Translations under genes and position numbers: made by a program
Notes under the pieces: generated by a model
What the model was told of the DNA's origin: nothing
Database searches by the model: none
Seen by the model: the letters and a program-made list of their open reading frames with translations, nothing else
NCBI GenBank assembly: GCA_036274895.1
Contig: DASUEU010000061.1
Coordinates: 1-64,000 of the forward strand
DNA: 64,000 bases
Direction: 5' to 3'
DNA from: CALMKX01 sp036274895
GTDB taxonomy: Bacteria; Acidobacteriota; Thermoanaerobaculia; Multivoradales; SZUA-115
Shown: positions 24,062-49,647 of the stretch, one piece after another
How positions within the stretch are numbered: the stretch's first letter is position 1
Layout: every line of letters starts with the position of its first letter

Positions 24062-26404
24062 TCAAGTCTCGAAGGTCGTGGTGTCGCCCAGCGCCACCAG
24101 CAGCTTGCGCTCGCCCGAGAAGGGCTTGCGGCCATGGGCCGCGAGCACGTTGTCGACCAGCATCACGTCACCCTCGCGCCACGAATTGGCCTGCTCGAGG
24201 CGGGCATAGACCGCGAGGATCTCGCGCATGTGCTCGTCCGGGATGACCGAGCCGTCGCCGAAGAAGCAGTTGCGCGGCATGTCGTCCGGCTCGAACATCG
24301 AATCGAGAGTGCGGCGCGTGGCGGCATCCAGGCAGGCCGGGTGCCAGTGCTGGGCCTGGTTGAACCAGGCGAGCTCGCCGGTGACCCGGTGGCGCACCAC
24401 CGCCGGCCGGATGCTGCGGGTGCGCAGCCGGTCGCCGCTCTTCCACTCGACCTCCATCCGCTCGCGGGCGCACAGCCGCTCCACCTCGGAGCGCTCCGCG
24501 GTGCGGAAGAGGGTCCGCCAATCGAGGCCCAGCCCGTCCCCGTAGTTGCGGACGTACATCACGCCCTTGGCGGTGAACTCCTCGCGGATCGCCGGCGGGA
24601 TCTCGCGGTAGACCGCACGGCTGTCGACCACCGGCGTCTGGCCCCCCTGTGCCGCCGCCTTGACGCAGCAGAAGATGATCTTCTGGGGCCACTCGTGATT
24701 GAACGAGTTTTCGTTGTGCCACAGCAGCATCTGGTCGGGCGGGTAGAACACCGGCGTGTAGACGCCGTCCTCCACCGCGTCGCGAGGGTGCTCGCCGTTC
24801 TCCTCGTAGAGGGAGTCCACCACCGCGCCGGCGAAACGGCGGAAGGCGCTCGACGAGGTCACGCCGAAGCCTCGGAAGAGGATCGCGGCGTGCTCGCGCA
24901 GCTTCTCCTCGATCACGCCGCGATGGTCGCGGGCCCAGTCGCCGAGATCGACGTCCGGGGCCGCGGCGGTGGCCACCAGCGGCAGCGGTGAGCTCGGGTC
25001 GAGCAGGGAGAACCCGACCAGCTCCTCACCTCCGAGCGTGATCGATCGGCGCTCTCCCCGCGTGAAGCTCTTGAAGCTCTTGGCGGGTCTCTCGGTCTGC
25101 ATGGCGGGGCCCTTCCTTTCTGGGTTCGCCCTCAGGTGAGGGAAGAGGGGGGTGGTCAGCTCCACGCGCAGGCGGTTGACGGTGGCGCGGGAGGTCGCGA
25201 CGCCCGAGCGCTCGAGCAGCTCACGCATCGGCGTCCGCCCGTCGCAGGCGGCCACCAGACGTTGCGCCAGGGGATCACGGGGCGGCGGCGGATGGTCGCC
25301 GGGCTCGCCCACCGGCACGAAGGCACCGGAGTCGTCCCGGCGGTGGGCGCGGCGCCGGCTGCGGGCGGGCTCGAAGCAGGTGTCGAGGAAGGCCTCGCCG
25401 AGCTGCCGCTCGCTGGGCCGCGGCTTCCCCGCGTCGGTGCGTTGCAGGTAGAACCAGAGCATCGGTGAAGCTTCGAGCAGCAGCAGGTTGGCGACCAGCC
25501 AGCGGTCCTCGTCCGGCAGGGCTTCGAAGGCTTCGCCCAGCCCGGCCGCCTCCAGCTCGGGCTCCCAGAGGTGGCGGCCGGCGGCGAGGTCGAACTGGTT
25601 CACCGTCGGCGTCAGCAGCTCGAGACCGCACTGGCCGACCAGGCTGCGGAGGGACTCGACGGTGTAGCTGTGGGCCACGGGCTGGAGCAGCACGTCGGCC
25701 ACCTGGGCGGGCTCGGCCCCCTTCAGCTCCGTGAGGAAGCCGCGCAGCAGGCCCTTGGGCCGGTAACCCTCGACCAGCCGCCGCGCCAGCTCCATCTGAG
25801 CGTCCAGGCTGCCGGCGCCGGCGCCTCCGGCGAGCAGGGCGAGGACCCTCTCGACGGTGGCGGGCAGCAGCCAGTGGAAGCTGTTGTAGACCATCAGCTC
25901 GAGGATCCCGCTCGGCTTGAGCGCCCGGCGCAGCCGCGCGAGGGTCAGGGCCGGGTCCGAGTTGTGGTGGATCACGCCGGTCGACAGCACGTAGTCGAAG
26001 CGGCTCTCGTAGGGGACTTCGTTGAGGCTCTCGTTGCGCAGCTCGAGGTTGCCGACCCCGAGGCTCTTGGCGGTCTCGGCGGCGATCGCCAGGGAAGAGA
26101 CCGAGAGGTCGGAGCCCAGCACCTCGCATTGGGGGAAGCGCAGGGCGGTGAACACCGCCTGATTGGTGCCGCAGCCCGCCACCCAGATGCGCGCCCCGCG
26201 GGGGATGCGGCCGTGCTGGAAGTCGCCCAGGGCCTGGTTGAGGAAGACCCGCTCGAAGTCGGGATCCTCGACGACGTCGATCTCGAGCGGCGCCCAAGGG
26301 TAGGGGAAGCGGCCGTAGAACTCGCGGTTCAAGGCGTCGACCTGCGCCGGGGAGGTGGCGGCGGCGAGGTTCTGTAGCTCTCGGTCGTGGATCGGCGTGG
26401 TCAT
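24062..26404 (-). CDS. SAM methyltransferase fused in frame to TauD/SyrP dioxygenase 2
   Basis: One uninterrupted 780-aa frame. Residues about 1-434 are a class I SAM-dependent methyltransferase: EFYGRFPYPW near the N terminus, motif I VAGCGTNQAVF, then a C-terminal helix-turn-helix-like tail ending TTPLFPHL. Residues 435-780 are a complete TauD-type dioxygenase with RGFG, iron motif WHNENSF and distal His in LAAHGRKPF. At the junction, Met435 (ATG 25102) has AGGAAGG about 7 nt upstream, so it may be made as a fusion, as two proteins, or both. The ATG at 26404 lies 4 bp after the preceding NRPS stop. It probably beta-hydroxylates the Asn/Asp on the next X-A-PCP protein; the methyl acceptor (new hydroxyl, side-chain N or backbone) is unknown. 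A sequencing frameshift that removed a stop cannot be excluded. Confidence 0.88.
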   Translation of the reverse strand: MTTPIHDRELQNLAAATSPAQVDALNREFYGRFPYPWAPLEIDVVEDPDFERVFLNQALGDFQHGRIPRGARIWVAGCGTNQAVFTALRFPQCEVLGSDLSVSSLAIAAETAKSLGVGNLELRNESLNEVPYESRFDYVLSTGVIHHNSDPALTLARLRRALKPSGILELMVYNSFHWLLPATVERVLALLAGGAGAGSLDAQMELARRLVEGYRPKGLLRGFLTELKGAEPAQVADVLLQPVAHSYTVESLRSLVGQCGLELLTPTVNQFDLAAGRHLWEPELEAAGLGEAFEALPDEDRWLVANLLLLEASPMLWFYLQRTDAGKPRPSERQLGEAFLDTCFEPARSRRRAHRRDDSGAFVPVGEPGDHPPPPRDPLAQRLVAACDGRTPMRELLERSGVATSRATVNRLRVELTTPLFPHLRANPERKGPAMQTERPAKSFKSFTRGERRSITLGGEELVGFSLLDPSSPLPLVATAAAPDVDLGDWARDHRGVIEEKLREHAAILFRGFGVTSSSAFRRFAGAVVDSLYEENGEHPRDAVEDGVYTPVFYPPDQMLLWHNENSFNHEWPQKIIFCCVKAAAQGGQTPVVDSRAVYREIPPAIREEFTAKGVMYVRNYGDGLGLDWRTLFRTAERSEVERLCARERMEVEWKSGDRLRTRSIRPAVVRHRVTGELAWFNQAQHWHPACLDAATRRTLDSMFEPDDMPRNCFFGDGSVIPDEHMREILAVYARLEQANSWREGDVMLVDNVLAAHGRKPFSGERKLLVALGDTTTFET

Positions 26405-26408
26405 CGAT

Positions 26409-29400
26409 TCAGGCCCTCGTCTCGAGGCTGGGGGTGGCGCGCGCTCCGGCACGGCGAGCGAGCTTCTCGGCGGCGCTCGCCCGATGCAGCCGCCGCTGTT
26501 CCTCGCGCGAGCGCCGTCGCTGTGCCGAGATCTCCTCGGCCAGCTCGCCCAGCCGAGCCTCCGGGCGCTCGACGAATGCCCGCAGCACCGCCTCGAAGTC
26601 TTCGAAGAAGGCCCGCGCGGTGGCTGGCTCGAAGAGGTCGGCGCGGAAGTTCAGCCAGCCCTCCAGACCTTCCGGTGCCTCGGTGAGCGAGAGAGTCAGG
26701 TCGAGGCGGGCGATGCCCGGATCGATGAACACCGGCTTGAGCACCAGACCGGGCAGGGCCAGCGGCGTGCGGGGGACGTTGAGCAGGAAGAGCTTGGTCT
26801 GGAACACCGGATGGGCGTCGGTGCGGCGCTCGGGGCGCAGCAGTTCGACGATCGACTCGAAGGGCAGGTCCTGGTGGGCATAGGCCTCGAGGGCCTGCTC
26901 GCGCACCCGGGCCAGCAGCTCGGCCACGGTCGGATCCCCCTCGAGGTCGCCGCGGAAGACCAGCTGGTTGACGAAGAAACCGATCAGGCGCTCGACCTCG
27001 GCGCGGTGACGGTTGGCCACGTCGGTGCCCACCACCACGTCGCGGCGGCCGGTGCGCTGGTGGAGCACCACCTGGTAGGCCGCCATCAGGGCCATGAACA
27101 GGGTGCAGCCCTGCCGCCTGGCGAGCTGGCGCAGGGCCGTGGTCAGCTCGGCGCCGAGCTGCACCGGCAGGGTGGCGCCGGCCGCGGCCGCCACCGCGGG
27201 GCGGGGGTGGTCGGTGGGCAGCTCGAGCGTGGGCGGCGCGCCCAGGAGCCGGCTCCGCCAGTAGTCGAGCTGGCGCTGCCGCCGCTCGCCGGCCAGCCAC
27301 TCGCGCTGCCAGGCGGCGAAGTCCAGGTACTGGATGGGCAAGGGGGCGAGGGTCCCCGGCCGCCCGGCCATCGCCGCGGGATAGAGCTCGCCGACCTCGG
27401 CCAGCAGCACGCTGGCCGACCAGGCATCGCTGGCGATGTGGTGGAAGGTCAAGAGCAGCCAATGCGAGGCCGCGGCGTGCCGCAGCAGGGTGATACGCAG
27501 CAGCGGCGGCCGGTCGAGCTGGAACGGCCGGCCGCCCTCCCGCTGCGCCAGGGCGAGCGCCAGCCGGGAGCGGTCCTCGGCCGCCAGCCCGTCGAGGTCG
27601 ATCAGGGCGAAGGGCAGGAGAACCGCCGGCAGGATCTCCAGCCGGGGCTCCCCCTTCTCGGTGACGATGCGGGTGCGCAGGACCTCGTGGCGCGCCACCA
27701 CGCCGTTGAAGGCGGTGGCCAGGGCGCGGGCATCGAGGTTGCCTTCGAGCTCGAGGGTCATGGGGATGTTGAAGGCCCCGGGTCCCGCCTCCAGCTGCTC
27801 GAGGAACCACAGCCGCTGCTGGGCGAAGGAGAGGGGCAGGGCGCCGTCCCGCGAGCGGGGCACGATGGCCGAAATCTCACCGGACTCCTCTTCGGCCGGT
27901 GCCTCCAGCCGCCTGGCCAGGGCCTCGACCGTGGGCGCCTCGAAGATCAGCCGCAGTGGGATCTCGCGCCGCAGCAGCTGGCGCAGCCGCGACACCGCCT
28001 GGGTGGCCAGCAGGGAGTGACCGCCGCTCTCGAAGAAGTGCAGCCGGGGGTGGCCGCGCTCGACCCCGAGCAGTTCGGCGAAGACCTCCGCCACCAGCTC
28101 TTCGCTCGGGGTGAGGGGACGCTCGGCAGCGCTCTCCCGGCCGCTCCAGGCCGGCGCGGGCAAGGCGCCCCGATCGACCTTGCCGCTCGGGTTCACGGGC
28201 AGCTGCCGGAGCAGGCTCCAGGCTGCCGGCACCATGTACTCGGGCAGCGTCTTGGCGGCCCACGCGCGCAGCTCCTGGAGGTCGAGCTCGCCGGCGGCCC
28301 GGGGCACCAGGTAGGCGGCCAGGCTCTTCTCCCCGCCCGGACCGTCGAGGGCCGCGACCACCGCCTCGGCCACCCCGGGGTGAGCGCGCAAGACCGCCTC
28401 GACCTCGCCGAGCTCGACGCGGAAGCCGCGCACCTTGACCTGGTGATCGACCCGGCCCAAGAACAGCAGCTCGCCCGCGGGGGTCAGGCGGCAGAGGTCG
28501 CCGGTGCGGTAGACGCGGGCTCCCGGCCGGCCGCTCCAGGGATCCGGCACGAAGGCCGCGGCGGTCTTCGCCGGCTCGCCGAGGTAGCCCCGCGCCAGGC
28601 CCTCGCCGCCGATCACCAGCTCACCGGCGAAGCCCCAGGGGACGCGCACGAAGTGACGGTCGACCAGGGTGCAGCGGGCATTGGCGATCGGCCGCCCGAT
28701 CGGCACCGCGGGGCGGCCGAGGTCGCCGTCGCAGGCCGCCCAGGTACCGGTGATGGTCACTTCGGTGGGCCCGTACTGGTTGTTGAGGGCCGCCGGCAGC
28801 CGCTCGAGGCAGCGGTCCCGCAGCTCGGGGGTCAGCTCGGCGCCGCCGCTGATGATCCGCCGCACCCCGCAGCCCTCGACCCCCGGCAGGGCGAGGAAGG
28901 CCGAGAGCAGGGAGGGCACGAAGTTCACCACCGTGATCCGCCGCTGCCCGATCAGCTCCAGCAGATAGGCCGGATCCCGGTGCCCCTGGGGCTCGGCGAC
29001 GACCAACCGCGCTCCCGAGCAGAGGGGCCAGAACAGCTCCCGCACCGAGACGTCGAAGCTGATCGGCGTCTTCTGCAGGCAGACCGCCCCGGCGTCGAGG
29101 CCGTAGGCCCGGTCGAGCCAGCGCAGGTGGTTGTCGAGGGCGACCCGGCGCACCATCACCCCCTTGGGCAGGCCGGTCGAGCCGGAGGTGTAGATGACGT
29201 AGGCCAGGCTCTCCGGGCCGGCCGCGGCCGGCTCGGCCGCCGGGGCCCCCGCCAGCCCGGGGTCGTGCTGGAGCGCCCGCAGGTCGAGGGCGATGACCCC
29301 GGAGGGCAGGGCGATCGGCGCCGGACCGGCGAGCAGCACGACGCGCAGGTCGCCCTGCTCGGCCATGTGGCGGAGCCGCTGCGCCGGGTAGGAAGGATCC

Positions 29401-30971
29401 AGGGGGACGAAGGCCCCGCCCGCCTCGAGCACCGCCAGCACGGCGACCGGCAGCTCGAGGGAGCGCTCGAGCAGGACACCCACCCTGGTCTCGGCTGCCA
29501 CGCCCGCCGCGACCAGGCGCCGGGCCAGCCCTGAGACCCGGACCCCGAGCTCGCCGTAGCTCAGCCACTCGTCGCCGAAGCAGAGGGCGGTGCTCTCCCC
29601 TGCCCGGTCGACCTGCCGCCAGAACCGCCGCAGCGTGCCGTCCTCCTCGCCCAGGGCGAGGTCGGTGGCCCCCAGAGCCTCGAGGTCCGCCCTCTCCTCA
29701 GCGCTCAGCAGTTCGAAGCTCTCCCAGGGCCGGGAGGGCTCGGCACTGGCCAGCTCGAGGAGCCGCCGGGTCCAGCCGAGCAGTCGTGCCGCGTCGGCGG
29801 GCGCCAGGATCTGCGGGTCGAAGCCCAGCTCGAGAGTCCCGTCCCCGGCTTGCCACCCCAGCTTGGCCGTGAACCGTTCCCCCCAGCAGCTCTGGCGCAG
29901 CAGCCGCCAGCCGAGCGGACCCTGGCGCCAGGGCTCGATCGCGGGCAGGGTCTCGAAGAGGTAGGCCGGGGCTCCGGCCGCCTCGGCCTGCGGCGCCGGA
30001 TCGAAGTACTCGATCCGCTTGGACGCCGCCTCCAGGCTCTCGGCCAACGGCCCCAGGCTCACGCTCACCGGGCCACCGACCTCGGCCACCAGCGGGGCGA
30101 AGCGGGTGAGGGGACCCAGGGCGCCGGCGAGCAGGCTGTGGCGCCGCCCCTCGAAGGCCACCCCGACGGGGAAACGCGGGGCCTCGCTGAGCCGGCCGAG
30201 CAGCGCCATCCAGGCGCCGAGGCAGAAGGTAGAGGCCGGAGCTCCGCCGGCCGAGGCCAGGTGGTCCAGGCGCCCCGCCACCTCCGGCGGCAGCGCGGTC
30301 CTGAGCCAGCTCGGCCGGAACGCCGGGGACTCCGGAGCGCCGCCCTCGAACGGCAGCCTCGGAGCTGCCGGCGCCCCCTGGCGGCGCCAGAAGTCGCGAC
30401 CGGCGGCGGTGTCGGCAGACTCCAGCAGGTCGTTCTGCCACTCGGCGAGGTCCGGGTACTGCGGCACCTCGGCGGCGAGCTCCGGCGCCGCCGGCTCGGC
30501 ATAGTGCCGCGCCAGCTCGCGCACCAGCAGCGGCACCGTCGCGGCGTCGGCGTTGAGGGCCGGGAGCACCACCAGCAGCAGGTGGTCCTCCGGGCCGCGC
30601 CGGACCAGGGTGACCTCCAGCGGTGGATCCCGGCGCGGGTCCCAGGCCCGCTCGGCGAGCGAGCGCCACCAGCTCTCGAGGTCGCCGTCGAGGACCGCGA
30701 GCGGAGCCCGCGCGAGGGGCGGGGTCCAGCCCTCCTCGACGTTCTGCACCGGCAGGGACAGACCGGCCAGGCTTTCGAAACGGGTGCGCAGGATCTCGAA
30801 GCGGCGCACCAGGGCCGCGAGGGCGGCCTCCAGCCGGGCCTCGTCGAGGGGCCCTTCGAGCTGCCAGGCGGAGGCCGTCCAGACCGCGCCCTGCCCCGCC
30901 GCCGCGAGGCTCCAGCTCCGCCGCTGGCAAGGCGAGATCCTGAATCCCTGGACCGTCTCGGTCGACATCAT
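26409..30971 (-). CDS. NRPS, X(interface)-A(unassigned)-PCP-C
   Basis: 1,520-aa synthetase with the same layout as the Asp-loading protein at 10421-15034. The N-terminal domain (GFRISPCQRR) carries VVLPALNADAAT near aa 137 instead of HHxxxDG. The A domain (FDVSVRELF near aa 640) reads DVRNIGQITK, which matches no code I know. N278, I299 and G301 also occur in the threonine code DFWNIGMVHK, but Arg at position 239 is unusual. The carrier motif is ESGGHSLLAT near aa 983, with Ser where Leu is usual but the phosphopantetheine Ser kept. The C-terminal condensation domain has HHIASDAWS near aa 1180 and should serve the next X-A-PCP protein. The start is ATG 30971 behind GGAGG; a second ATG follows immediately. 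The preceding gene is dioxygenase 3. Confidence 0.94.
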   Translation of the reverse strand: MMSTETVQGFRISPCQRRSWSLAAAGQGAVWTASAWQLEGPLDEARLEAALAALVRRFEILRTRFESLAGLSLPVQNVEEGWTPPLARAPLAVLDGDLESWWRSLAERAWDPRRDPPLEVTLVRRGPEDHLLLVVLPALNADAATVPLLVRELARHYAEPAAPELAAEVPQYPDLAEWQNDLLESADTAAGRDFWRRQGAPAAPRLPFEGGAPESPAFRPSWLRTALPPEVAGRLDHLASAGGAPASTFCLGAWMALLGRLSEAPRFPVGVAFEGRRHSLLAGALGPLTRFAPLVAEVGGPVSVSLGPLAESLEAASKRIEYFDPAPQAEAAGAPAYLFETLPAIEPWRQGPLGWRLLRQSCWGERFTAKLGWQAGDGTLELGFDPQILAPADAARLLGWTRRLLELASAEPSRPWESFELLSAEERADLEALGATDLALGEEDGTLRRFWRQVDRAGESTALCFGDEWLSYGELGVRVSGLARRLVAAGVAAETRVGVLLERSLELPVAVLAVLEAGGAFVPLDPSYPAQRLRHMAEQGDLRVVLLAGPAPIALPSGVIALDLRALQHDPGLAGAPAAEPAAAGPESLAYVIYTSGSTGLPKGVMVRRVALDNHLRWLDRAYGLDAGAVCLQKTPISFDVSVRELFWPLCSGARLVVAEPQGHRDPAYLLELIGQRRITVVNFVPSLLSAFLALPGVEGCGVRRIISGGAELTPELRDRCLERLPAALNNQYGPTEVTITGTWAACDGDLGRPAVPIGRPIANARCTLVDRHFVRVPWGFAGELVIGGEGLARGYLGEPAKTAAAFVPDPWSGRPGARVYRTGDLCRLTPAGELLFLGRVDHQVKVRGFRVELGEVEAVLRAHPGVAEAVVAALDGPGGEKSLAAYLVPRAAGELDLQELRAWAAKTLPEYMVPAAWSLLRQLPVNPSGKVDRGALPAPAWSGRESAAERPLTPSEELVAEVFAELLGVERGHPRLHFFESGGHSLLATQAVSRLRQLLRREIPLRLIFEAPTVEALARRLEAPAEEESGEISAIVPRSRDGALPLSFAQQRLWFLEQLEAGPGAFNIPMTLELEGNLDARALATAFNGVVARHEVLRTRIVTEKGEPRLEILPAVLLPFALIDLDGLAAEDRSRLALALAQREGGRPFQLDRPPLLRITLLRHAAASHWLLLTFHHIASDAWSASVLLAEVGELYPAAMAGRPGTLAPLPIQYLDFAAWQREWLAGERRQRQLDYWRSRLLGAPPTLELPTDHPRPAVAAAAGATLPVQLGAELTTALRQLARRQGCTLFMALMAAYQVVLHQRTGRRDVVVGTDVANRHRAEVERLIGFFVNQLVFRGDLEGDPTVAELLARVREQALEAYAHQDLPFESIVELLRPERRTDAHPVFQTKLFLLNVPRTPLALPGLVLKPVFIDPGIARLDLTLSLTEAPEGLEGWLNFRADLFEPATARAFFEDFEAVLRAFVERPEARLGELAEEISAQRRRSREEQRRLHRASAAEKLARRAGARATPSLETRA

Positions 30972-30990
30972 CGATCCCTCCGCGAGCCCA

Positions 30991-32040
30991 TCAGGCCTCG
31001 ACGTCGCTGACGTTGCAGGCCATCGCCATGCCCACCACCAGCTTGCGGGGGCCGGTGTAGGGAGCCCGGCCGTGGGCGGCCAGCATGTTGTCGAGCAAGA
31101 GCACGTCTCCCCGCTGCCAGAGGAAGGCCACGGTCTCCGCCCGGTAGGCCTCCCGCAACTCGGCCAGCACCTCCGGCTCCAGCTCCGAGCCGTCGCCCCA
31201 GAAGCTGTTCTTCGGCAGCTCGTCGGTGGCGAACTCGGAGAGCAGGGCCTCGCGGACCTTCGGCTCGACGGTGGAGATGTGCGAGGAGACCGCGGCGTTG
31301 AACCACACCATCTCGCCGGTGCCGGGGTGGCGCACCACCACCGGGCGCACCGAGCGGGTACGCAGGCGGCCGTCCTCCTTCCACTCCAGGCTGACGCCGT
31401 TCTTGCGGCAGAACTCCTCCATCTCGGCGCGATCGTCGGTCTGGAAGGCGGTCTGCCAGGAGATGCCGAAACCGTCGCCGAAGTTGCGCACGTACATCAC
31501 GCCCAGCCGGCGGAAGCGCTCCCCCACCGCGGCGGGGATGCGCGCCAGGACGCGGCGGCAATCGGCGATCGGTGTCTGGCCGCCGGTCTCCGAGGGCAGC
31601 ATGCAGAAGAAGGCGATGCGCAGCGGCCAGGTCGCCGCGTAGGCGCTCTCGTTGTGCAGCTCGATGTGTTGGTCGGGCGGATACTCGGTGGAGCTGTAGA
31701 TCTTGCTGCTGACCACCGTGCGCGGCTGCACGCGGTCGCTGTACTCGAGCAGCTCACCGTAGAGGGCTCTGATCACTCCCTGGAAGGCGGCCACGTCCGG
31801 CAGGTCGAAGCCGCGGAAGAGGATGCCACCCGCCCGGGACAGCTCGCTTTCGACCAGCTCCTTGTTGGCGGCCGCCCAGGCGGCGAGGTCGACCCCCGCC
31901 ACCGCCGGCTCGATCAACGAGGGCAGGGCCTGATCCTCGAACAGGGGCCGCCGCCTCACCAGCTCCTCGGCGGCGAGGCTCACCGTGCGGCGGCGATGTC
32001 CCATCAGCTTGCCGAGGTCGAGATCTTCCAGCTCCGCCAT
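30991..32040 (-). CDS. TauD/SyrP-family Fe(II)/2-oxoglutarate dioxygenase 3
   Basis: 349-aa TauD/SyrP-type dioxygenase with RGFD, the iron motif LHNESAY, and the distal His in LAAHGRAPY. All three expected metal ligands are present. It lies 12 bp after the FAAL-PKS-NRPS megasynthase stop and 19 bp before the X-A-PCP-C synthetase with the unassigned A domain, whose interface domain is its likely docking site. AAAGGAAC precedes the ATG. It is roughly equal in length to the two other intact dioxygenases and shows the same block order, including a GDGS-containing segment and LLLDNML near the end, which suggests family expansion by duplication inside this cluster. Confidence 0.9.
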   Translation of the reverse strand: MAELEDLDLGKLMGHRRRTVSLAAEELVRRRPLFEDQALPSLIEPAVAGVDLAAWAAANKELVESELSRAGGILFRGFDLPDVAAFQGVIRALYGELLEYSDRVQPRTVVSSKIYSSTEYPPDQHIELHNESAYAATWPLRIAFFCMLPSETGGQTPIADCRRVLARIPAAVGERFRRLGVMYVRNFGDGFGISWQTAFQTDDRAEMEEFCRKNGVSLEWKEDGRLRTRSVRPVVVRHPGTGEMVWFNAAVSSHISTVEPKVREALLSEFATDELPKNSFWGDGSELEPEVLAELREAYRAETVAFLWQRGDVLLLDNMLAAHGRAPYTGPRKLVVGMAMACNVSDVEA

Positions 32041-32052
32041 GACTTGTTCCTT

Positions 32053-48332
<16,280 letters not shown>

Positions 48333-48336
<4 letters not shown>

Positions 48337-48641
48337 TGTCGATCGACCCGTGACACCGGCTCCGCCATCGAGACGGCGATCTTCCTGGGGCCCTTGAAGG
48401 GAGCCCGCGCGGGGGCCACCAGCATGTTGTCGAGCAACAGCACGTCCCCCTTGCGCCAGGGGAACAGCACCATGGGGTCTCGATACGCCGCCTCGAGCTC
48501 GGCTGAGACCTCGTCCTCGAAGGGGCTGCCGTCGCCGAGCTCGCGAGCCACGATCAGCCGAGCCTGCTCGGTGTCGACGGCCTGGCGAGGCGCTCCGGCC
48601 AGCCTCTGCAACGGAGCGATCCTGGGGTTGGCGGCGGACAT
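48333..48641 (-). pseudogene. TauD/SyrP dioxygenase 4 remnant with in-frame internal deletion
   Basis: 102-aa frame (ATG 48641, GAGGAGG 7 nt upstream). Its first ~33 residues resemble the N terminus of dioxygenase 3 (LAGAPRQAVDTEQARLIVAR against LMGHRRRTVSLAAEELVRRR). From GDGSPF onward it matches the last ~68 residues (WRKGDVLLLDNMLV, FKGPRKIAVSM). Roughly 245 residues, including the RGFG and HxE iron motifs, are absent. The distal iron-binding His is also changed: LVAPARAPF instead of LVAHxR. It cannot be a working dioxygenase. The intact ribosome binding site and GTGA overlap with the megasynthase suggest it is still translated, perhaps only as a coupling leader. A longer in-frame start at 48776 would run inside the carbamoyltransferase gene and is not favoured. 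Confidence 0.75.
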
Positions 48642-48666
48642 CCCGTTTCCTCCTCGGTTTCTCGGC

Positions 48667-49647
48667 TCAGGTGAGCAGACTCGCCAGGATCGCCTCTTGG
48701 GCCCAAAGGCGGTTCTCCGCCTCCTGGTAGCGGACCGACCGCGGGCCGTCGACGACCTCGGCGGTGGCCTCGTCACCGCGGATCAGGGGCATGCAGTCCA
48801 TGAACACGGCCTCCGGCCGGGCACGCTCGAAGTGGTGCTCGGACACCCGCCAGCGCTCGCGCAGCTGCTCACGCTGCGCCAGGTCTTCCTCGACGGTGAG
48901 CTCGAGGCTCTTCCAACTCTTGGCGTAGATCACGCTGGCCCCCTCGCTGGCCTGCTCGAGGTCGTGGCTGAAGCGGATCCGCGCGCCGGAGCGCGCGGCA
49001 GCCTCGCGGGCGAAATCGAGGTACCCCGGATCGGGGTCGAAGCCCTCGGGGTAGACCATCTCGAGGTCCAGGCCCAGCAGGGCCGCCGCCGCCAGCATCG
49101 AGTGCGTCACGCCGAGGGACTTCTGGCGCTTGGCATAGGCCCAGGTGAAGACGATGCGGCGCCCGGGCAGCTCCTCCCCGAAAAGCTCGCGTAGGGTGAG
49201 CAGATCGGCCATCACCTGGCAGGGGTGCTCGGTGTCGTCGAGGGCGTTGATGACCGGCTTGGTCGAGCGCTCGGCCATCAGGCGGAGGCCCCGGTGAGCC
49301 TCCCCGTAGGCACTCAAGTTGTAGGAGCGCACCACGATGCCGTCGAGCAGGCGGCTCATCACCTCGGTGGTGTCGATGAGCGTCTCGTGGTTGCTCATCT
49401 GGAGCTCACCCGGCGTGTAGTGCTCGGCCCAGGCACCCAGGCGCCGGCACGCGACCTGGAAGGAGATCCGCGTCCTGGTCGAGGCCGAAGCGAAGAGCAG
49501 GCCGAGCGTCTGCCCGTCCAGATACCGCACTCGATCTCGTCCCGCCTTCCGGCGAGCGGCAAAGTCCAGCAGTGCCTCGAGCTCGGCACCGCTGAAATCC
49601 CGCAAGGCCAGGAAGTCCCTTCCCCTCAGTGCATCGCGATCCGCCAC
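48667..49647 (-). CDS. N-acetylornithine-type carbamoyltransferase, first gene of the megasynthase operon
   Basis: 326-aa aspartate/ornithine carbamoyltransferase-superfamily enzyme, transferring a carbamoyl group from carbamoyl phosphate to an amino group. Seen: carbamoyl-phosphate loop SASTRTRISF, HPCQVMADLLT, TWAYAKRQ, and VYAKSW, the last typical of N-acetylornithine rather than plain ornithine carbamoyltransferases. DCMPLIRG replaces the usual HCLP motif, which points to an altered substrate. C-terminal AENRLWAQ is typical of the superfamily. GTG start at 49647 with GGAGG about 10 nt upstream. It could be an arginine-pathway gene, but its place at the head of the operon, 25 bp before the dioxygenase remnant, suggests it makes a carbamoylated building block such as a citrulline derivative, or decorates the product. 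That role is inference. Confidence 0.85.
   Translation of the reverse strand: MADRDALRGRDFLALRDFSGAELEALLDFAARRKAGRDRVRYLDGQTLGLLFASASTRTRISFQVACRRLGAWAEHYTPGELQMSNHETLIDTTEVMSRLLDGIVVRSYNLSAYGEAHRGLRLMAERSTKPVINALDDTEHPCQVMADLLTLRELFGEELPGRRIVFTWAYAKRQKSLGVTHSMLAAAALLGLDLEMVYPEGFDPDPGYLDFAREAAARSGARIRFSHDLEQASEGASVIYAKSWKSLELTVEEDLAQREQLRERWRVSEHHFERARPEAVFMDCMPLIRGDEATAEVVDGPRSVRYQEAENRLWAQEAILASLLT

Noticed and set aside
20890..24135. Upstream start at 24,135 for the X-A-PCP protein
   Set aside because: It would overlap the dioxygenase 2 coding end and lacks a ribosome binding site; GTG 24,036 has GGAGG at proper spacing and matches the N termini of the other X proteins.
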